Positions 1 through 11,259 of a stretch of 64,000 nt of DNA are shown in pieces (the first letter of the stretch is position 1; the number at the start of each line of letters is the position of its first letter). Made by a program: the position numbers and the translations under genes. Under the pieces are notes generated by a model. That model saw only the letters and a list, made by a program, of their open reading frames with translations. It was not told where the DNA came from and made no database searches. Source of the stretch: Dryococelus australis (taxonomy: Eukaryota; Arthropoda; Insecta; Phasmatodea; Phasmatidae); assembly GCA_029891345.1 (NCBI GenBank), contig CM056994.1, forward strand, positions 223,024,491-223,088,490, given 5' to 3'.

Positions 1-2697
1 AGCTGCTTGCTTGCACTATTAGTATTAAAAGCCTTTTATCTCTGATCAATATTTTATTACTGCCAACCCTTCTCAGATATTAAATGTAATAAATATACAA
101 TGGAAGGGAATAACTTTAGTTTGCTTAAGTTTAGTTTATTTTTGGTGTGTTTCAAGTTTGTGTATTCAAAACCGTAATTTGTCGACACTTTTGAAAGAGG
201 AGTTTAATTTTAATAAAGGAATAGAATGGACTTTATTATGCGTAGCCTTATCTGTGCTTTTTGAAAATGTGCCATTGCTGCCAGTATTGAGCTGGAAATT
301 AAATTTGATGTCATACTTGCTATAATGGTTGAACTCCTCTGAAACATTGTTTTTGTATGGTTCATGGTAGCTGATATATTCCAACATTGTGGAAAACTTT
401 CTCAAAGCTTTATTTATTATTTTATTTTTTCGTTATTTCTATCGATTAAAATAAGGTTACTTATAATAAAAACAATTTATTTTTACAATTTAAAATGCTT
501 TTTCTATTTAATTATTCTATAGCGCTATTTGTGTACAACATTTAGAGTTATATAAATAGACGTAACTTGTTACAGAAACACGCATAATAAATAGTTATAT
601 ATTTTCTTTCGATGTTGTAACGAAGCTTTGCCTGGATATTTGGCAGTTTAGAATTTTGGGGCAGGCTGCCCACCTCCATACCTTGACAGCTATGGGATTT
701 TTAATCACGGGCTTTTGAAAGCATACTTCATCCCGCAAGCTAGCAGCCGATATTTTTGGCTAACCTTGTGTGTCCTGTATCCCAGATGTTTGAAGTATGT
801 AGCCAATTTTGATCAAATCAACATCTAAGGAGGTGTTCTAAGTGACATCAACAATTCTACCCTATAACTATAAGGAAATTTCAACATGTATCTTGAAAAC
901 TGAGCATTCGGAAAATGAGCCTTATAGAAAAATAGAATGCCATAATGTAAACAAGAAAAATTATCAATACTTTTTATAGCAGAAATACGTAGTGAAATAA
1001 ATAGTGAGTGCTCAACATAAATGGATTACATTATAAAACTGGAAATTCAAGATGGACCAATCCTCGAAGACAGTTTGTAAACTAGTGAAACTGTAGAAAT
1101 GATGTACAAGAAACCAGATGGGGTCCTAATTAAGGTCAGTAGATTGCATTGATTTGTGTGTCAAGAAGACAAAAAAGGCCTTTCAGGAAAGATTTACGTG
1201 ATAATCAAGGAAGAAACAAGACATAAAGTGACACTAAGAGTGGAAAGAAATAATAGGGGCATATTTCGAAGAAACAACAGCTTAAGGAAGATAAAACGTT
1301 GAAGAGAATACATAGACAACTGCTGGATGAGGCAGTATAACTTTTGAGGCGTGTAAAGTAGCAGTTACTGCTAGTATGCAAAGTTTACTTGAGTCAATCT
1401 GATCGACCTGCATATAATCCCTATTTTAGAAATCTGCATTTTGTAAAAAGTACTTTAAGATCTGCCTAATTACTATTTTATAAAATCATAATAATTATAA
1501 TTTTTACTTTAAACCCGAAAGAGTGAAAATATATATCGAAACCAGGGACAGCCAGTGAGAATTGCTCTACTTGAAATTAGTTGCAATTGAGTGATTATTA
1601 CAGTGGCAGAATAGGCTATCACCGAGTTACAGGTAGCTTCGTGACGTAAAATAGCGGATACCTGTGGACAGGTTATATTTTAAACTCTCCAAAGCGATTT
1701 GAAAGCACAATACACACATTTATTACTGAAGAATGAAATATGTTTGTGTGGTGAAACGATGGCTGTTCGTTTGGCACTTATATTTTTTACAGAGCATTAA
1801 GTCTGTGAATGTGTGCCTCCGCAATTATTTACAAATTATGAAGGAAAAAAGTGGACTGTTTTAATACCGGTAAACATTCTTTACGTGTAATTTATTTTGT
1901 ACAAAATATCAAGGCCTCCATCTCAATCACAAGTGTATGAGAAATGTAAAAGAAAGCCGTACGCCGCATCACCAGACATGGCAATGAATACCCACATTTA
2001 TTCGACCGATTGTAAAGTCTGTAAAATCATCTCAACTGACTTTCACCGATTAGTGACTGATATCAATGATTCCGATCTGGGAGATTTTAAGAGAATTAAA
2101 ATTTAGCGCCATTCGATTTGAAGTTTAAAATTTTATATTGTACACTGTCAAAATACTTGCAAAGCTTTCTGTATACAAATGAAAAGTATTTCTTTCAGGA
2201 TGTTGTGTTTACACTAACCAAATGTGGTTTTTTTTAAAGAGAAGGTTAAAGAACCTTAGGTTGTTAGTAATTTTTTCTTCATACGTTTTTATTTTATGCA
2301 AATACTAATTTCCTTTGTAGCAAAAGAGAATATTTCCTTGAGCTCGTTTAATTAACAGTAAATAAATGTTGCTGTACACCAAAGAAAAGGGAAAATAGTT
2401 ATGGATTTTCCTTTCGTTAATTATATAATTTTGTACCTAAAAAAATCTTTCTAAACGTTACGTTACCAAATAAATTTCTTAGATCATCAACATAATAGTG
2501 TTAACTGAAGCTATCACAACAGACACTTCTGAACTATATTGTAACCATAACACAAGTTTATCATTGTTATTAATATACATATAAAATAAATATAATGTTC
2601 GTAGTAAACGTACTTTGTAGAGGTTCGTTTTTTTTTTGCGGAAAAATAACATGTATTGCAGCATCTGAGATGTTTTTAGATTGTATTGTTAGGTACT
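1..2697. other. AT-rich stretch with no recognised gene
   Basis: This stretch is AT-rich with many stops in all frames. The only open frames of 60 codons or more (166-405 minus, 1897-2106 plus, 2479-2664 minus) resemble no family I recognise and lack gene-like context. A lightly interrupted plus frame runs from 1021 to about 1340, but its stop density is what chance predicts. It is probably intergenic or intronic. Confidence 0.6.
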
Positions 2698-3215
2698 GCA
2701 GCTAGCACCGGCTCGGATGTCCGGCGCCGGGGGAGGTGACCCACATCGCTCTCCCCTTCCTGGAACAATGCGCTCGCAGCCGGTTGTCTTCCTTCTGGAA
2801 ATTCCGTGAATACCGACAGTGACTTGCTGGCGTCACAGACCTCCTCTCGCCTGCTAGAGATTCCGATACGTTTAGCGACGACGCAAGAACGTTCTGGCGA
2901 AACTGGCTAGCGCCCTGGCCCTCCACGGTGCAACTCGCGAGCTGGGGAAGATTCTGGGGGACGGCCTAGACGGTATGAATACTGCCGCGGCCGAGCGGCT
3001 GGCACTTTGACGGAGGCCACCTCGCCGAGTGTGCGAAGCGAAGTGCGGACGGAGACAGGAGATTGTGGGACGACGGAGGGCGAGGTGTTCGTGGTGTGAA
3101 TAGATGAGAGGGTGTTAAACCGACGAGTGAAGCCTACTATGCGTGAGGGCGCTTGGAGGACTCTACAACATTGCGTACTGGCGGGACATGGACTGAACGT
3201 AGGTGGGACTGAATG
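2698..3215. other. GC-rich, CpG-containing segment
   Basis: Composition changes abruptly from AT-rich DNA to a GC-rich segment with many CpG dinucleotides. Minus-strand open frames (2702-2926 and 2907-3302) cover it, but their residues look like translated GC-rich non-coding DNA, with no domain and no clear splice sites. It could be a promoter-proximal island, a 5' untranslated exon or an old repeat. The sequence alone does not decide. Confidence 0.3.
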
Positions 3216-3529
3216 GAAGAGCAATACGAATTTTATTGTAAATATTCGAACTGTCAATTTGGACATATTATTTTTATAGAATATTTGAATAGACTGACAC
3301 AATACTATGTAGACATTGTCTACTGGGACTGATCTTTAATTATTGTATTTAATTGATTTATTTGTGGTAAATATAAATTGTATTAAATTGGAGTAATTAG
3401 TTGTGAACTACAAGTAATATAAATTTATTGTTAGATTTTGAGTTCAGAGAATTTTGCTGTAATTATTGTAAGTAAAATAAGGAAATTATAATTAATTATT
3501 TTATTTGATTAAGACCTCCATCCCTTAAC

Positions 3530-3534
<5 letters not shown>

Positions 3535-3565
<31 letters not shown>
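3535..3565. repeat. (GA)n microsatellite
   Basis: About fifteen uninterrupted GA dinucleotides. They encode the Ser-Leu run in the minus-strand open frame at 3525-3923, which is therefore not evidence of a gene. Confidence 0.95.
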
Positions 3566-3567
<2 letters not shown>

Positions 3568-4100
3568 AAATTATCGTGTGTGTGCATACATACACGTGTT
3601 CGTACGATCTCGCCAGCCTGTACTTGAGAGCAACGTGATGACGTCTGTTGTACGTGGATGTTGGAAGACGCGTGGCACCTTACAGGCGGACAATGAGAGC
3701 AGCAGAAGTGGTAAGGCATGTTTCTCGGGAGAGCACAGTGGAACAATGCGGCACTTGTCTGGAACAATGCGCACTTGTCACAAGGTAGGAGAGTGAAGCG
3801 GGGTGGGCAGGTACAGTAAGTCGGGAGGCCGAGCGCGCAGACTGCTACATGCTGGCGTGGTGGCTGGACTGACCAGTTTCTGGCGGGTCCCGTGTCCGTA
3901 CCCCCCCCCCCCCCCCTCCGCATCCAGCGAGTCCATACACAGCACAGGTTCCTCTCTCTTGCCTCGTCACGAATACCAGAGCAGCGGAGCTCCTCTCATT
4001 CGCCGACCTTGAAAGTGCTTAACTATCTCTAACGTCACTTCCAGTGAGAACAGTCGCTAACTGGAGCTACCCAAGTCCAGATTGCGCACACCAACTGCGT
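3568..4100. other. GC-rich segment with a C16 run
   Basis: A second GC- and CpG-rich patch. It includes a run of 16 C at 3901-3916. Open frames exist on both strands (for example 3578-3796 plus and 3803-4012 plus), as expected in GC-rich DNA, and none matches a known protein family. Confidence 0.3.
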
Positions 4101-4201
4101 AGCCTTGATTTGCAGGTGCACATAGTCATGGACGTAATCACCTGATGGCATGCCATGACGTAGCTGAAGCTACATTTTCGACCATCCTGGTATTGTGACG
4201 C

Positions 4202-4300
4202 CGACCTCCCGTGGCGCAGTCTGTTGGTGCGCCGTCGGTCTGGAGTGCAGGAGGTTTTGGGTTCGAATTCTAGGTAAGGTATGGGTGTTAGTTTAAGTTA
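4202..4300 (+). repeat. tRNA-derived SINE head, type 2
   Basis: A Pol III A-box-like segment (gtggcgcagtctgttggtgc, 4211-4230) is followed about 25 bases on by a B box, gggttcgaattc (4259-4270). The sequence cannot fold as a functional tRNA, so it is read as the head of a tRNA-derived SINE. The head differs from the main SINE family of this window (15985-16232). The 3' end was not located with confidence. Confidence 0.6.
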
Positions 4301-4309
4301 GGTTGTAAG

Positions 4310-5802
4310 TCGTACACTGATAAGCCTTCAGGCATAGCATAACACCGAGGGACTTTAGTAAGCCTTTTCCAATTCCATTTCGTCTTGTCACACCCAGAAC
4401 AATGACAATACAATTGCTTGTTAATGCATCGCATAAATGTTAACTGCGACATTTTTTTTGTAATAGACTATCATGTTCTCATGCACAGCCATAGAGAATG
4501 TCACCCCTTCCTTATCGCGTGTTGTGTACCGAATCCATTTCATTATCTAACATATAACACAAAATTATTTTTAAAAATATTTTTAAATATTTTTCATTTT
4601 ATAAAGTGATGCTAAAGACAGTGGTGTATCCGTTTACATAGAAACGAGTACAGACGTATTTGCGTTGCCACGTGGGCCGTACACAAGAGACGCCAGCACA
4701 AAAAGCTATTCAAAGCGAAATGAACCTGAGGCAACACAGCGCCGAAGAACATTGCAGCATGGCCTTCAGTCGAGCTAGAACTCACATAAAAAAATAAGGT
4801 TATGTGATTTTGTCACAGGGCTGTGCACTGAAAGATTAAAACACGTCGAAACCGGGCTCCGAACCACCCTGCCGAAGGTTTCACTGGTTCCCCCTTCTCG
4901 CCACGTGAGACGCCTGAGCGATAAAGGTCGCCGAGGAGCAGTCGACGTGGTGCCGAGCCGAGTAGAGCGCCGCTGACACGTGGTGGACACGTGGAGGGAA
5001 TACGGGGGTAGAGTGAACACGCCAGCTGTGCAGTTATCTAATTCAGATTACTCGCAGTGAACTGTGAAAACCACGTGGCCGCGACGAAGATTACCTCATT
5101 GTTTACATTAATATGTGCATTGAAAAGGCGGTACAGTTCCTATGAACAATTAAGTTTTAACGCAACTAGATTGTACTCAAGTTACTTGGAATTTTTTATT
5201 TTTTATTTTTTAAAATTGTATTTTTTTTTATTTTGTTTAAATTTTTATTTATTTTTTTTCAAGCGAGTCTGTTGAAAATAAATTGTGAAATAAATTCATA
5301 TGGCTGTTTAAAAACACAATTCTGACAGTTCTGTAGCAAATTGATTTATGCGCAGAAGATGTTAACCAAAATATGGATCCAACGCCAGTAGCGGCGCTAA
5401 CTACTATGCTTGCGAGTGAATCTGCGACTGGCGTCTAGGTCGCGTTAATGTATTATCAGTGCGCGGAAATGTGAAAGCTCGTAGCTCATGTGTCTGGCAC
5501 ATGCACATTTCCGACGTGCTGTTGGTTTACTTCCCTCGCGTTCTCAAGAAAACTAAATCAGCCCTTGGGCTGTCAACTTTCCTATTCGCTATCAAATATT
5601 CATAACCTTGTTTTTTTAATAGGTGAACCAGAGGTTTTCCTCCTAACACACGTATCACGGTGGCGTCTTCTAGAAGAAGAGGAAGAAGAAGAATCACAGG
5701 TGTCGTAAACGTTATTTTCTGAACCGAATGTGAACGAAAATTTGTGAGAATTTGAAATATTATATTGCTACCGAAACTCTCAACCACTTCTTCAGTTTTG
5801 TT
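4310..5802. other. No gene seen; GC-rich patch at about 4660-5100
   Basis: AT-rich sequence surrounds a third GC-rich, CpG-containing patch at roughly 4660-5100 and a T-rich tract at 5190-5260. The open frames at 4418-4609, 4775-5020, 5057-5275 and 5490-5708 show no recognisable domain. The last one ends in an acidic run made by an AGA/GAA repeat. Confidence 0.45.
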
Positions 5803-5852
5803 TCGCCCCCTCCCTCCCCCTCCCTCCCCCTCCCTCCCCCTCCCTCCCCCCT
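5803..5852. repeat. Pyrimidine minisatellite, 10-bp unit
   Basis: Four to five near-perfect copies of a CCCTCCCCCT-type unit. Translated on the minus strand it gives the Gly/Arg-rich start of the 5527-5856 open frame, which is therefore spurious. Confidence 0.9.
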
Positions 5853-7170
5853 GCAAGGACCTTCGGACATCGTTAGTAACCTACATCTAGGGTTGTCAGA
5901 TGTAGAGATTTACCCAGAACAATTCCGATATTGATAATTTTGTTCCGCGCACAGTTATTGTCTGTAACAATACACTCAGTGTTCCTATTTTTAAGATCTA
6001 CTGCACAACCTAGAAAAAGTTAATGCAATTACTATTTAGCGCTCGCGGCGTTCTTTTAAAATGAGTTAAAAAAAAAAAAAAAAACTCTTAGCATTCAAAT
6101 AATTCGATTTTCACAGTCCCAGAAGACAGAACAGAGTAAAGTATTTTTGTGAACAAAAATCAAATATAATCTACAAAAATATTTTAAAAAATTAAATATA
6201 GTTACCATTTGACGCTGTTTAGTACACGTGCCAGAATGAAAGTTTGATTTACTAAAGTTACCTTTGTTGGACATGTAAAAGGCCTTTGTTAATCTAGGAA
6301 GAGTCGGAAATCGCCAACACATGTACTGATTATGATTATCCTTTCCGAATATCTGGCATCCATACCTATATCGTGCCATACGCTCACGCACGAAAGGTTA
6401 ATGAAGACATTTTAAACCATTTATTAGTATCACTGGCGTACTCAGATCCTATAAAACACCGGTAAATTATTACGAAGAATCGAAGAAGTAGGGACGTTAC
6501 GCCATACTCACGGGGACGATGTACGGAGGGTGGAGTTGCTGCATGAGTAAAAAGTACATAAGAGAACACTAGGATACAATAACAGATAACGTATCTTTGT
6601 GTAGAAGTGGGAGAGTTGCACATTCGGCAATTCCTCAACTCCAGCAGTATGGCAAAAATTCGTAACGACCCGACAATCGAAGCAGCGAGGATAGACGTAG
6701 ATGGTAGCGGATTCCATCGAACGACGAAACATAAGTTTCAAGTGGTTATGGAGATGGCGATAGACCTTCGGAGTGAACGAACTTGTAGAGAAGTGAAGGA
6801 CTAGATAGAGAGGTAGATAGGAGCTGGGGACGGGTTCCTAGGAGCTCGAGGCCCCGGACGGACAGTGCGGGCCAATTAACATCCCGAGATGACGGATAGA
6901 GGTCGGAATAAGAGAGAGGTGTGTGTGTGCGCGGCTTATCTAAGTGCGCGGCCGCAGGGCTGGTGTGTTCCCGCCCATTTGCCGGGGAAACTTGCTGCGG
7001 AGCCTGATGTTCCCAGGACCACAGGTCGCTTCTGCGTGCTCCAACGAGTCTTCACTGCAGTCGGCTCGGGCTGAGAAAATGGCCATCGAGGAAATAACTC
7101 GCTCACTTTTGTTGTACAGTTAACTGGCGAAGGTTATTCATTTGGCAAATCCAGTAATATATTGTGTGTG
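5853..7170. other. No gene seen; GC-rich patch at about 6640-7130
   Basis: Unassigned DNA with an A17 run at 6068-6084 and a fourth GC-rich, CpG-containing patch at 6640-7130. Overlapping open frames on both strands (6384-6804) contradict each other and match no known family. Confidence 0.4.
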
Positions 7171-7174
7171 TTCG

Positions 7175-7515
7175 TACCTGGAGCTTGAAATGCGTTGCCG
7201 TGTGTTTGAAGTACACGTTTTCCTACGAAACTGCCAAACGTGCGTCCAATGTGCTGACCGCTTTTTCAAAGTGGTATGCGTCAAAATATACGCGTCAGAT
7301 CCATACAAAACCCTGCAGGGAACCTTCCTACAGACTTCCCTTCGATAAAGTTATAAGGTCACTGCTGAAAGTCCCATAGGTACACGCAGTGCGACCAGAA
7401 CACTGCGCGCCAGTTCAGAGCCTTGCGCTTAGCGGCGATGGGGCACTTGATGCCCGTGGCAGTGTTGCCCTTATCGCTCCCTCGCTTCTCGGTTTCAAAA
7501 GTAGAAAAATGCTGT
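7175..7515 (-). repeat. Dispersed repeat R, copy 1
   Basis: This copy is homologous to 37155-37620 in the same orientation and to 26384-26545 in reverse. Its shared core is also open on the minus strand. The minus frame contains [11 protein letters not shown], then IAAKRKALN, then HCVYLWDFQ, and the other copies show the same order with substitutions. In the other two copies a TGA stop follows ALN or AFN, so the family may derive from the end of an ORF plus its 3' region. The parent gene or element is not recognised. It is probably part of a mobile element or a retroposed sequence. Confidence 0.7.
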
Positions 7516-7559
7516 AGGTGGGCGGGACCCTTAATATAAGAATGCTCAAAACAATGCTT

Positions 7560-7823
7560 ATATGTATATATGTACGTGTATATATATATATATATGTACG
7601 TATATATATATATATGTACGTATATATATATATATATGTACGTATATATATATGTAGGTATATATATGTACGTATATATATATATGTACGTATATATATA
7701 TATGTACGTATATATATGTACGTATATATATATATATATATATGTACGTACGTACATATGCGTTTGTGTATATGTTTAGGTATTTGTATGTGTATATGTA
7801 TATGCGTGTATGTATATGTGTAG
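7560..7823. repeat. Compound TATATATGTACG microsatellite
   Basis: Tandem TA tracts punctuated by GTACG give a variable unit of roughly 14-20 bp, ending in TATATGTATATGCG variants. It produces open frames on both strands (7359-7757, 7415-7849, 7518-7823) rich in Tyr, Ile and Thr, which are artefacts. The tract resumes at 9274 beyond the hAT insertion, so it was split by that element. Confidence 0.95.
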
Positions 7824-9265
7824 TAGTGGCGTCTCGTTAGGGCAAGCAAGGCTTGCCAAGATAATTTGCTAACAATGTTATATTTAAAATAAATATTAAA
7901 TTCTAACTAATATTTACTTTAAGGTAACTTTTCTCATGCGGTACACATTCTACTCGGGAAACAATACTGTGCATTATAAGAAAACAACTAGTTGGCTAGC
8001 AAAACCAAGATGTTTGGAAGCGCTGTAAGTAATGCTTTCAGCAGGTAGGCGGTCGCAATGGTTTCCTGGCCGACGGAGGGAAGGATGGGTAGGAAAACCA
8101 CCCGGGGGAGGGGGAGGGTGCTTATGGCTGCGTCAACCTGTGTTAGAAACTATGATGGTAGTGCTTTCTTCACCGAACTGAAGCGGACATAGCCGAAGCT
8201 GGCCTATCCGCAGGCAGTTGGCGTCGTGTAGTTTACAGTAACTTGATCGATGTGTGGGCAAGTTCGCGCGCACTACACGACTCGTATTGTTTTTATTTAA
8301 TTTAGTTTTGTTGCTGAGAATGTAATACATATTCGTGCGCGATGTATACCCTACATAAAAATGATAAAATTACTGTCTGAGACTGAGAACCGAATAGATT
8401 ATGAGTGCAACAGAAACATGTGGATGTAAGTGTGGTGTGTGTGGATTACGAGTGTAGCATTTCTCCACCAGTGCTTTCACTTACCAGTAAATATGTGATA
8501 TGAAAGAGGGCAGGCCAACACCTGAACTTACGATAACAACACGCAAGAATGGTAATTTTGTACGTAATTTAAAAAAAAAAAAAAAAATGTTTATCAGAAA
8601 CTCTAGTGGTTAGCTGGATGTAATATCCTAAACAAACTGTTTTGCTGGCCATGTTTACTGTTCTCAAAGGATGTTAACACGTGGACTGCTGCTGGGTATT
8701 GTGACCTTAACAATATGTGCAACGCTGTTCAAAATTACGAGCGTTCTGAAGTTCACATAAATTCGTTTTTGTCTCTTAAACAGTTTGGTAAATATAGAGT
8801 TTATTTTGGTCTAGGTAGAGCAAAACAATTAAGCACACAACGACATAACGAAAAAGTTAAAAGAAACAGACATTTTGAAGCGTTTAATAGATGTTTGTTT
8901 CTTGGGTGTACAGGAACTGCCTTTCCGTGGTCATGATGAGACAAAAGAATCTGAAAAATGTGGCAATTATGTTAAGTTACTTGCTTTAATTGGACAAGGT
9001 CGCGGGTTTGATGAAAGTATCTTTGTAATATTTTTCACTCGGGCAAATTTTGTTTTAAAAAATATTAATATTTTTACAAGCAGTGTATTTTATATTTAGG
9101 TACAAAACATGTATAAATGCCACCATTCTGCATCTTGTAATCCATATTTTCTTGGGGAAGGACCCCGGACCCCCCCCCCCTCCACCTTTATTGGAGAGAT
9201 GGACGCCACTACTGCCTCCCGTATACAGTGGCTTGCCCATGAAATTATAGCACGCATCGCCACTG
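7824..9265 (+). mobile_element. hAT-superfamily DNA transposon, decayed
   Basis: The element is bounded by an exact 8-bp target-site duplication, atgtgtag, at 7816-7823 and 9266-9273. Its short terminal inverted repeats are tagtggcg at the left and the complement of cgccactg at the right. Eight-base duplications and CAGTGGCG-like ends are typical of hAT elements. At 1442 bp it is shorter than autonomous hATs, because only the N-terminal part of a transposase remains (8500-9099) and the catalytic and dimerisation regions are missing. It sits inside a TA-rich microsatellite. A C-run (about 9170-9181) lies near its right end. Confidence 0.92.
8500..9099 (+). pseudogene. hAT transposase N-terminal fragment (TTF-type zinc finger / DUF4371-like)
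   Basis: A transposase would bind the element ends and catalyse cut-and-paste movement in the nucleus; this copy cannot. Three consecutive frames read through it. A start at 8500 gives MKEGRPTPEL. After the A-rich tract at 8572-8587 the frame changes, and from 8607 reads WLAGCNILNKLFCWPCLLFS, with the Cys/Trp pattern of the TTF-type zinc finger, then NTWTAAGYCDLNN and HNEKVKRNR. Around 8880 it shifts again into LKRLIDVCFLG, ELPFRGHDET and GNYVKLLALIGQ, a signature of hAT transposases of the DUF4371/ZMYM type. It ends at 9099 without the RNase-H catalytic domain. At least two frameshifts and a large internal deletion make it a pseudogene. Family assignment is from recognised motifs, not a search. 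Confidence 0.88.
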
Positions 9266-9273
9266 ATGTGTAG

Positions 9274-9345
9274 ATATATATGTATATGCATATGCGTAGG
9301 CTATATGGATATGTGTATATGTATGCGTATATGTGTGGGAATTAA
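9274..9345. repeat. Microsatellite, right part of the split tract
   Basis: TATATGTATATGCATATGCG variants continue the array interrupted at 7823. The matching repeats on both sides of the hAT element identify the original insertion target. Confidence 0.85.
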
Positions 9346-10040
9346 TTAGTACACAAGTGAAAATTTAAAAAATGGTGACCCGACTGGAATATGAATGGTT
9401 TTCAAGGAAAAGAAAATTCATACCTTTGCTGTAAAATTAAGTGCTGTAGCTCAACTGTTGAAAACCAACGTAGCATCAGCGTCCAGCCTCTGTAATAAGC
9501 CGGCGGGTTCTTCGGCGTCTCCGTAGCACGTTCTTCGCCTGCTTTCGTCTAAGGCAACTCAACTACTTAGCGACTATTTTCTGCACCGGGCGATGGCAGC
9601 AGCAGTCTCGTGATAATATACCCAGTGTTGCCAGACTGATGCGACGGTTTCATATTTTGCGAATGTGCGCATTCAAAATAAGTATCGTGGTCGTCTGGTG
9701 CTGTTGCCAAAAATAATGCTCGAAACTATCCCAGGCAATCATAGATCCGAAGTTTGAGCTAAGTAAAGCCGTTTTCAGCGGATTTGACCTGGCAGCCTGG
9801 GGACCTTCCAGCTGGCGTAGCTGGCTGGAAATTTGAAAACCAACAGGTGAAACGGCAGCTCTGGCGCTCTGATAAATAAGTATATTTTTAAAAAGTATTC
9901 CTTATGTAGAACGTTATATAGAGAAAGTTTTTAATTTGTTGGAAAATTATGAGTATATCCTACGAATCGATGATTTGGGATACAGAATTTGTTAAGTTGT
10001 TTCACTGCAAATACTGGTGAGACAAATTTGGCAGATATTA
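9346..10040. other. No gene seen
   Basis: Mixed-composition sequence with a modestly GC-rich part at 9460-9850. No open frame of note, no repeat shared with the rest of the window, and no RNA gene was recognised. Confidence 0.5.
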
Positions 10041-10042
10041 TA

Positions 10043-11257
10043 CACTGGCATGACAAAAATCATGGGATACCCGTCTAATGACGTGCAGGACCCTCTCTAG
10101 CCCGAAGAAGTGCAGTAACTCAACGGGGCATGGACTCCACAAGTGGGCGTAAGACCTCTGGAGAGACGTTAATCCATGCTCTCTGAATAGCTGCCCAAAT
10201 TTCCCTTGTATTTCTAGGTGCAGGTTTTTGGTTACGAATGGCTCTCTCCACCACGTCCCATAAATGATCAATTTTTTTCACGTCGGGGGAACGTGCTGGC
10301 CACTCCATTAGCTGGAACTCTCCAGAATGCTCTTATAACCAGTCCTGGACATCCGCAGCCCGATGGGACCACGCATTATTGTTGGAACATCCCATCGTTG
10401 TCAGGAAAACTGAAGTCCACGAACGGCTCTAAGTGGTCACCAAGGAGAGTTTTGTAGCGGTTACCATTGAGTTTTGTGGGTACATGGACAAGTGGACCCA
10501 ATCTATGCTATGTGAACACACCCCACACCATTACGGAACCGCCACCAACCTGGAAGGTGCCTTGTTGACTACCGGGATCCATGGTCTCATTGGGTTTGCA
10601 CCATATCCGAACACTGCCATCAGACTGAAAAAACCTGTATCGTGATTCATCAGACCAGGCCACATGTTTCCAGTCCTCCAGTGTCCAATTAGCAACCTCA
10701 CGAGCCCAATTAGGGTTATACTCGGTGTCATGCTGTTAACAGGGGCACTCTGGTGGGTCTTCTGCTTCCATATCCCATGGAAGTAATGCTTGTTGCACAG
10801 ATCTGTTAGATTCACGTCTGACACCTGCTACATTGAATGTGGCTGTGATTTGAGCAAGTGTTCTTGCTCTGTTAGCACGGATAATTTTACCCAACATCTG
10901 CCGGTCACGATCATCAAGTAACTTTGGACGGCCACTGCGTTGTCCACGGTGGATCGTAATGCCTTGACTTTGACACTCCCTGTACACACGGGACACTCTG
11001 GATCGAGGAATATCGACAGTGTCCACAACTTCTGAAACTGAATGTCCCATCCTTCTGGCACCCACAACCATGCACCGCTTGAAATCTGATAACTCACGTC
11101 ACTTTGCCACGAGCATGTAAACAACAGTCAATCCGAATGACACGACCACAAGTTCACAACTGAGACCGGGTTAGGCCGTGCTACGTCGTCCTTCAGCGGT
11201 GGCGCCACGATTAATTCATTTACATAGTGATATCCCATGACTTTTGTCATGAGAGTG
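10043..11257 (-). mobile_element. Full-length Tc1-like transposon, inactive
   Basis: Terminal inverted repeats of about 27-30 bp lie at both ends. The left starts cactggcatgacaaaaatca and the right is its imperfect complement ending at 11257. Both are flanked by the TA dinucleotide (10041-10042 and 11258-11259) that Tc1/mariner elements duplicate. The length of 1215 bp and single minus-strand transposase frame fit a Tc1-type element. Inner parts of the TIRs share gacaaaa-tcatgggata. Confidence 0.95.
10075..11116 (-). pseudogene. Tc1-family transposase, DD34E type, disabled
   Basis: A Tc1 transposase binds its TIRs through paired helix-turn-helix domains and cuts with a DDE triad. This frame runs from a start at 11116 to a TAG at 10075, about 347 codons, the normal family length. 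The N-terminal HTH part includes GHSVSEVVDTVDIPRSRVSR and RSGRPKLLDDRD. The first catalytic Asp is kept in AWSDESRYRFF, and VGGGSVMVWGVFT follows. A frameshift falls at QQ-NA, where the second Asp of the usual QDNA motif belongs. The third acidic position reads IDHLWD, with Asp where Glu is usual. Stops interrupt the frame at 11099-11101 (TGA), just after GVFT (TAG), in the DW-L-EHSGEF segment, and at 10120-10122 (TGA). It is clearly non-functional. Confidence 0.93.
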
Positions 11258-11259
11258 TA

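Noticed and set aside
1021-1340. Lightly interrupted plus frame that looked like a decayed coding region
   Set aside because: Stop density (about four in 105 codons) is what chance gives, and the residues are Lys/Arg/Ile-rich as expected of AT-rich DNA.
7359-7849. Open frames of 132 and 144 codons (minus) and 101 and 69 codons (plus)
   Set aside because: They are translations of the TATATATGTACG microsatellite, giving alternating Tyr/Ile/Thr. Only the repeat R part at their low-coordinate end has other content.
10218-10645. Plus-strand frames 10218-10457 and 10433-10645
   Set aside because: Shadows of the minus-strand Tc1 transposase.
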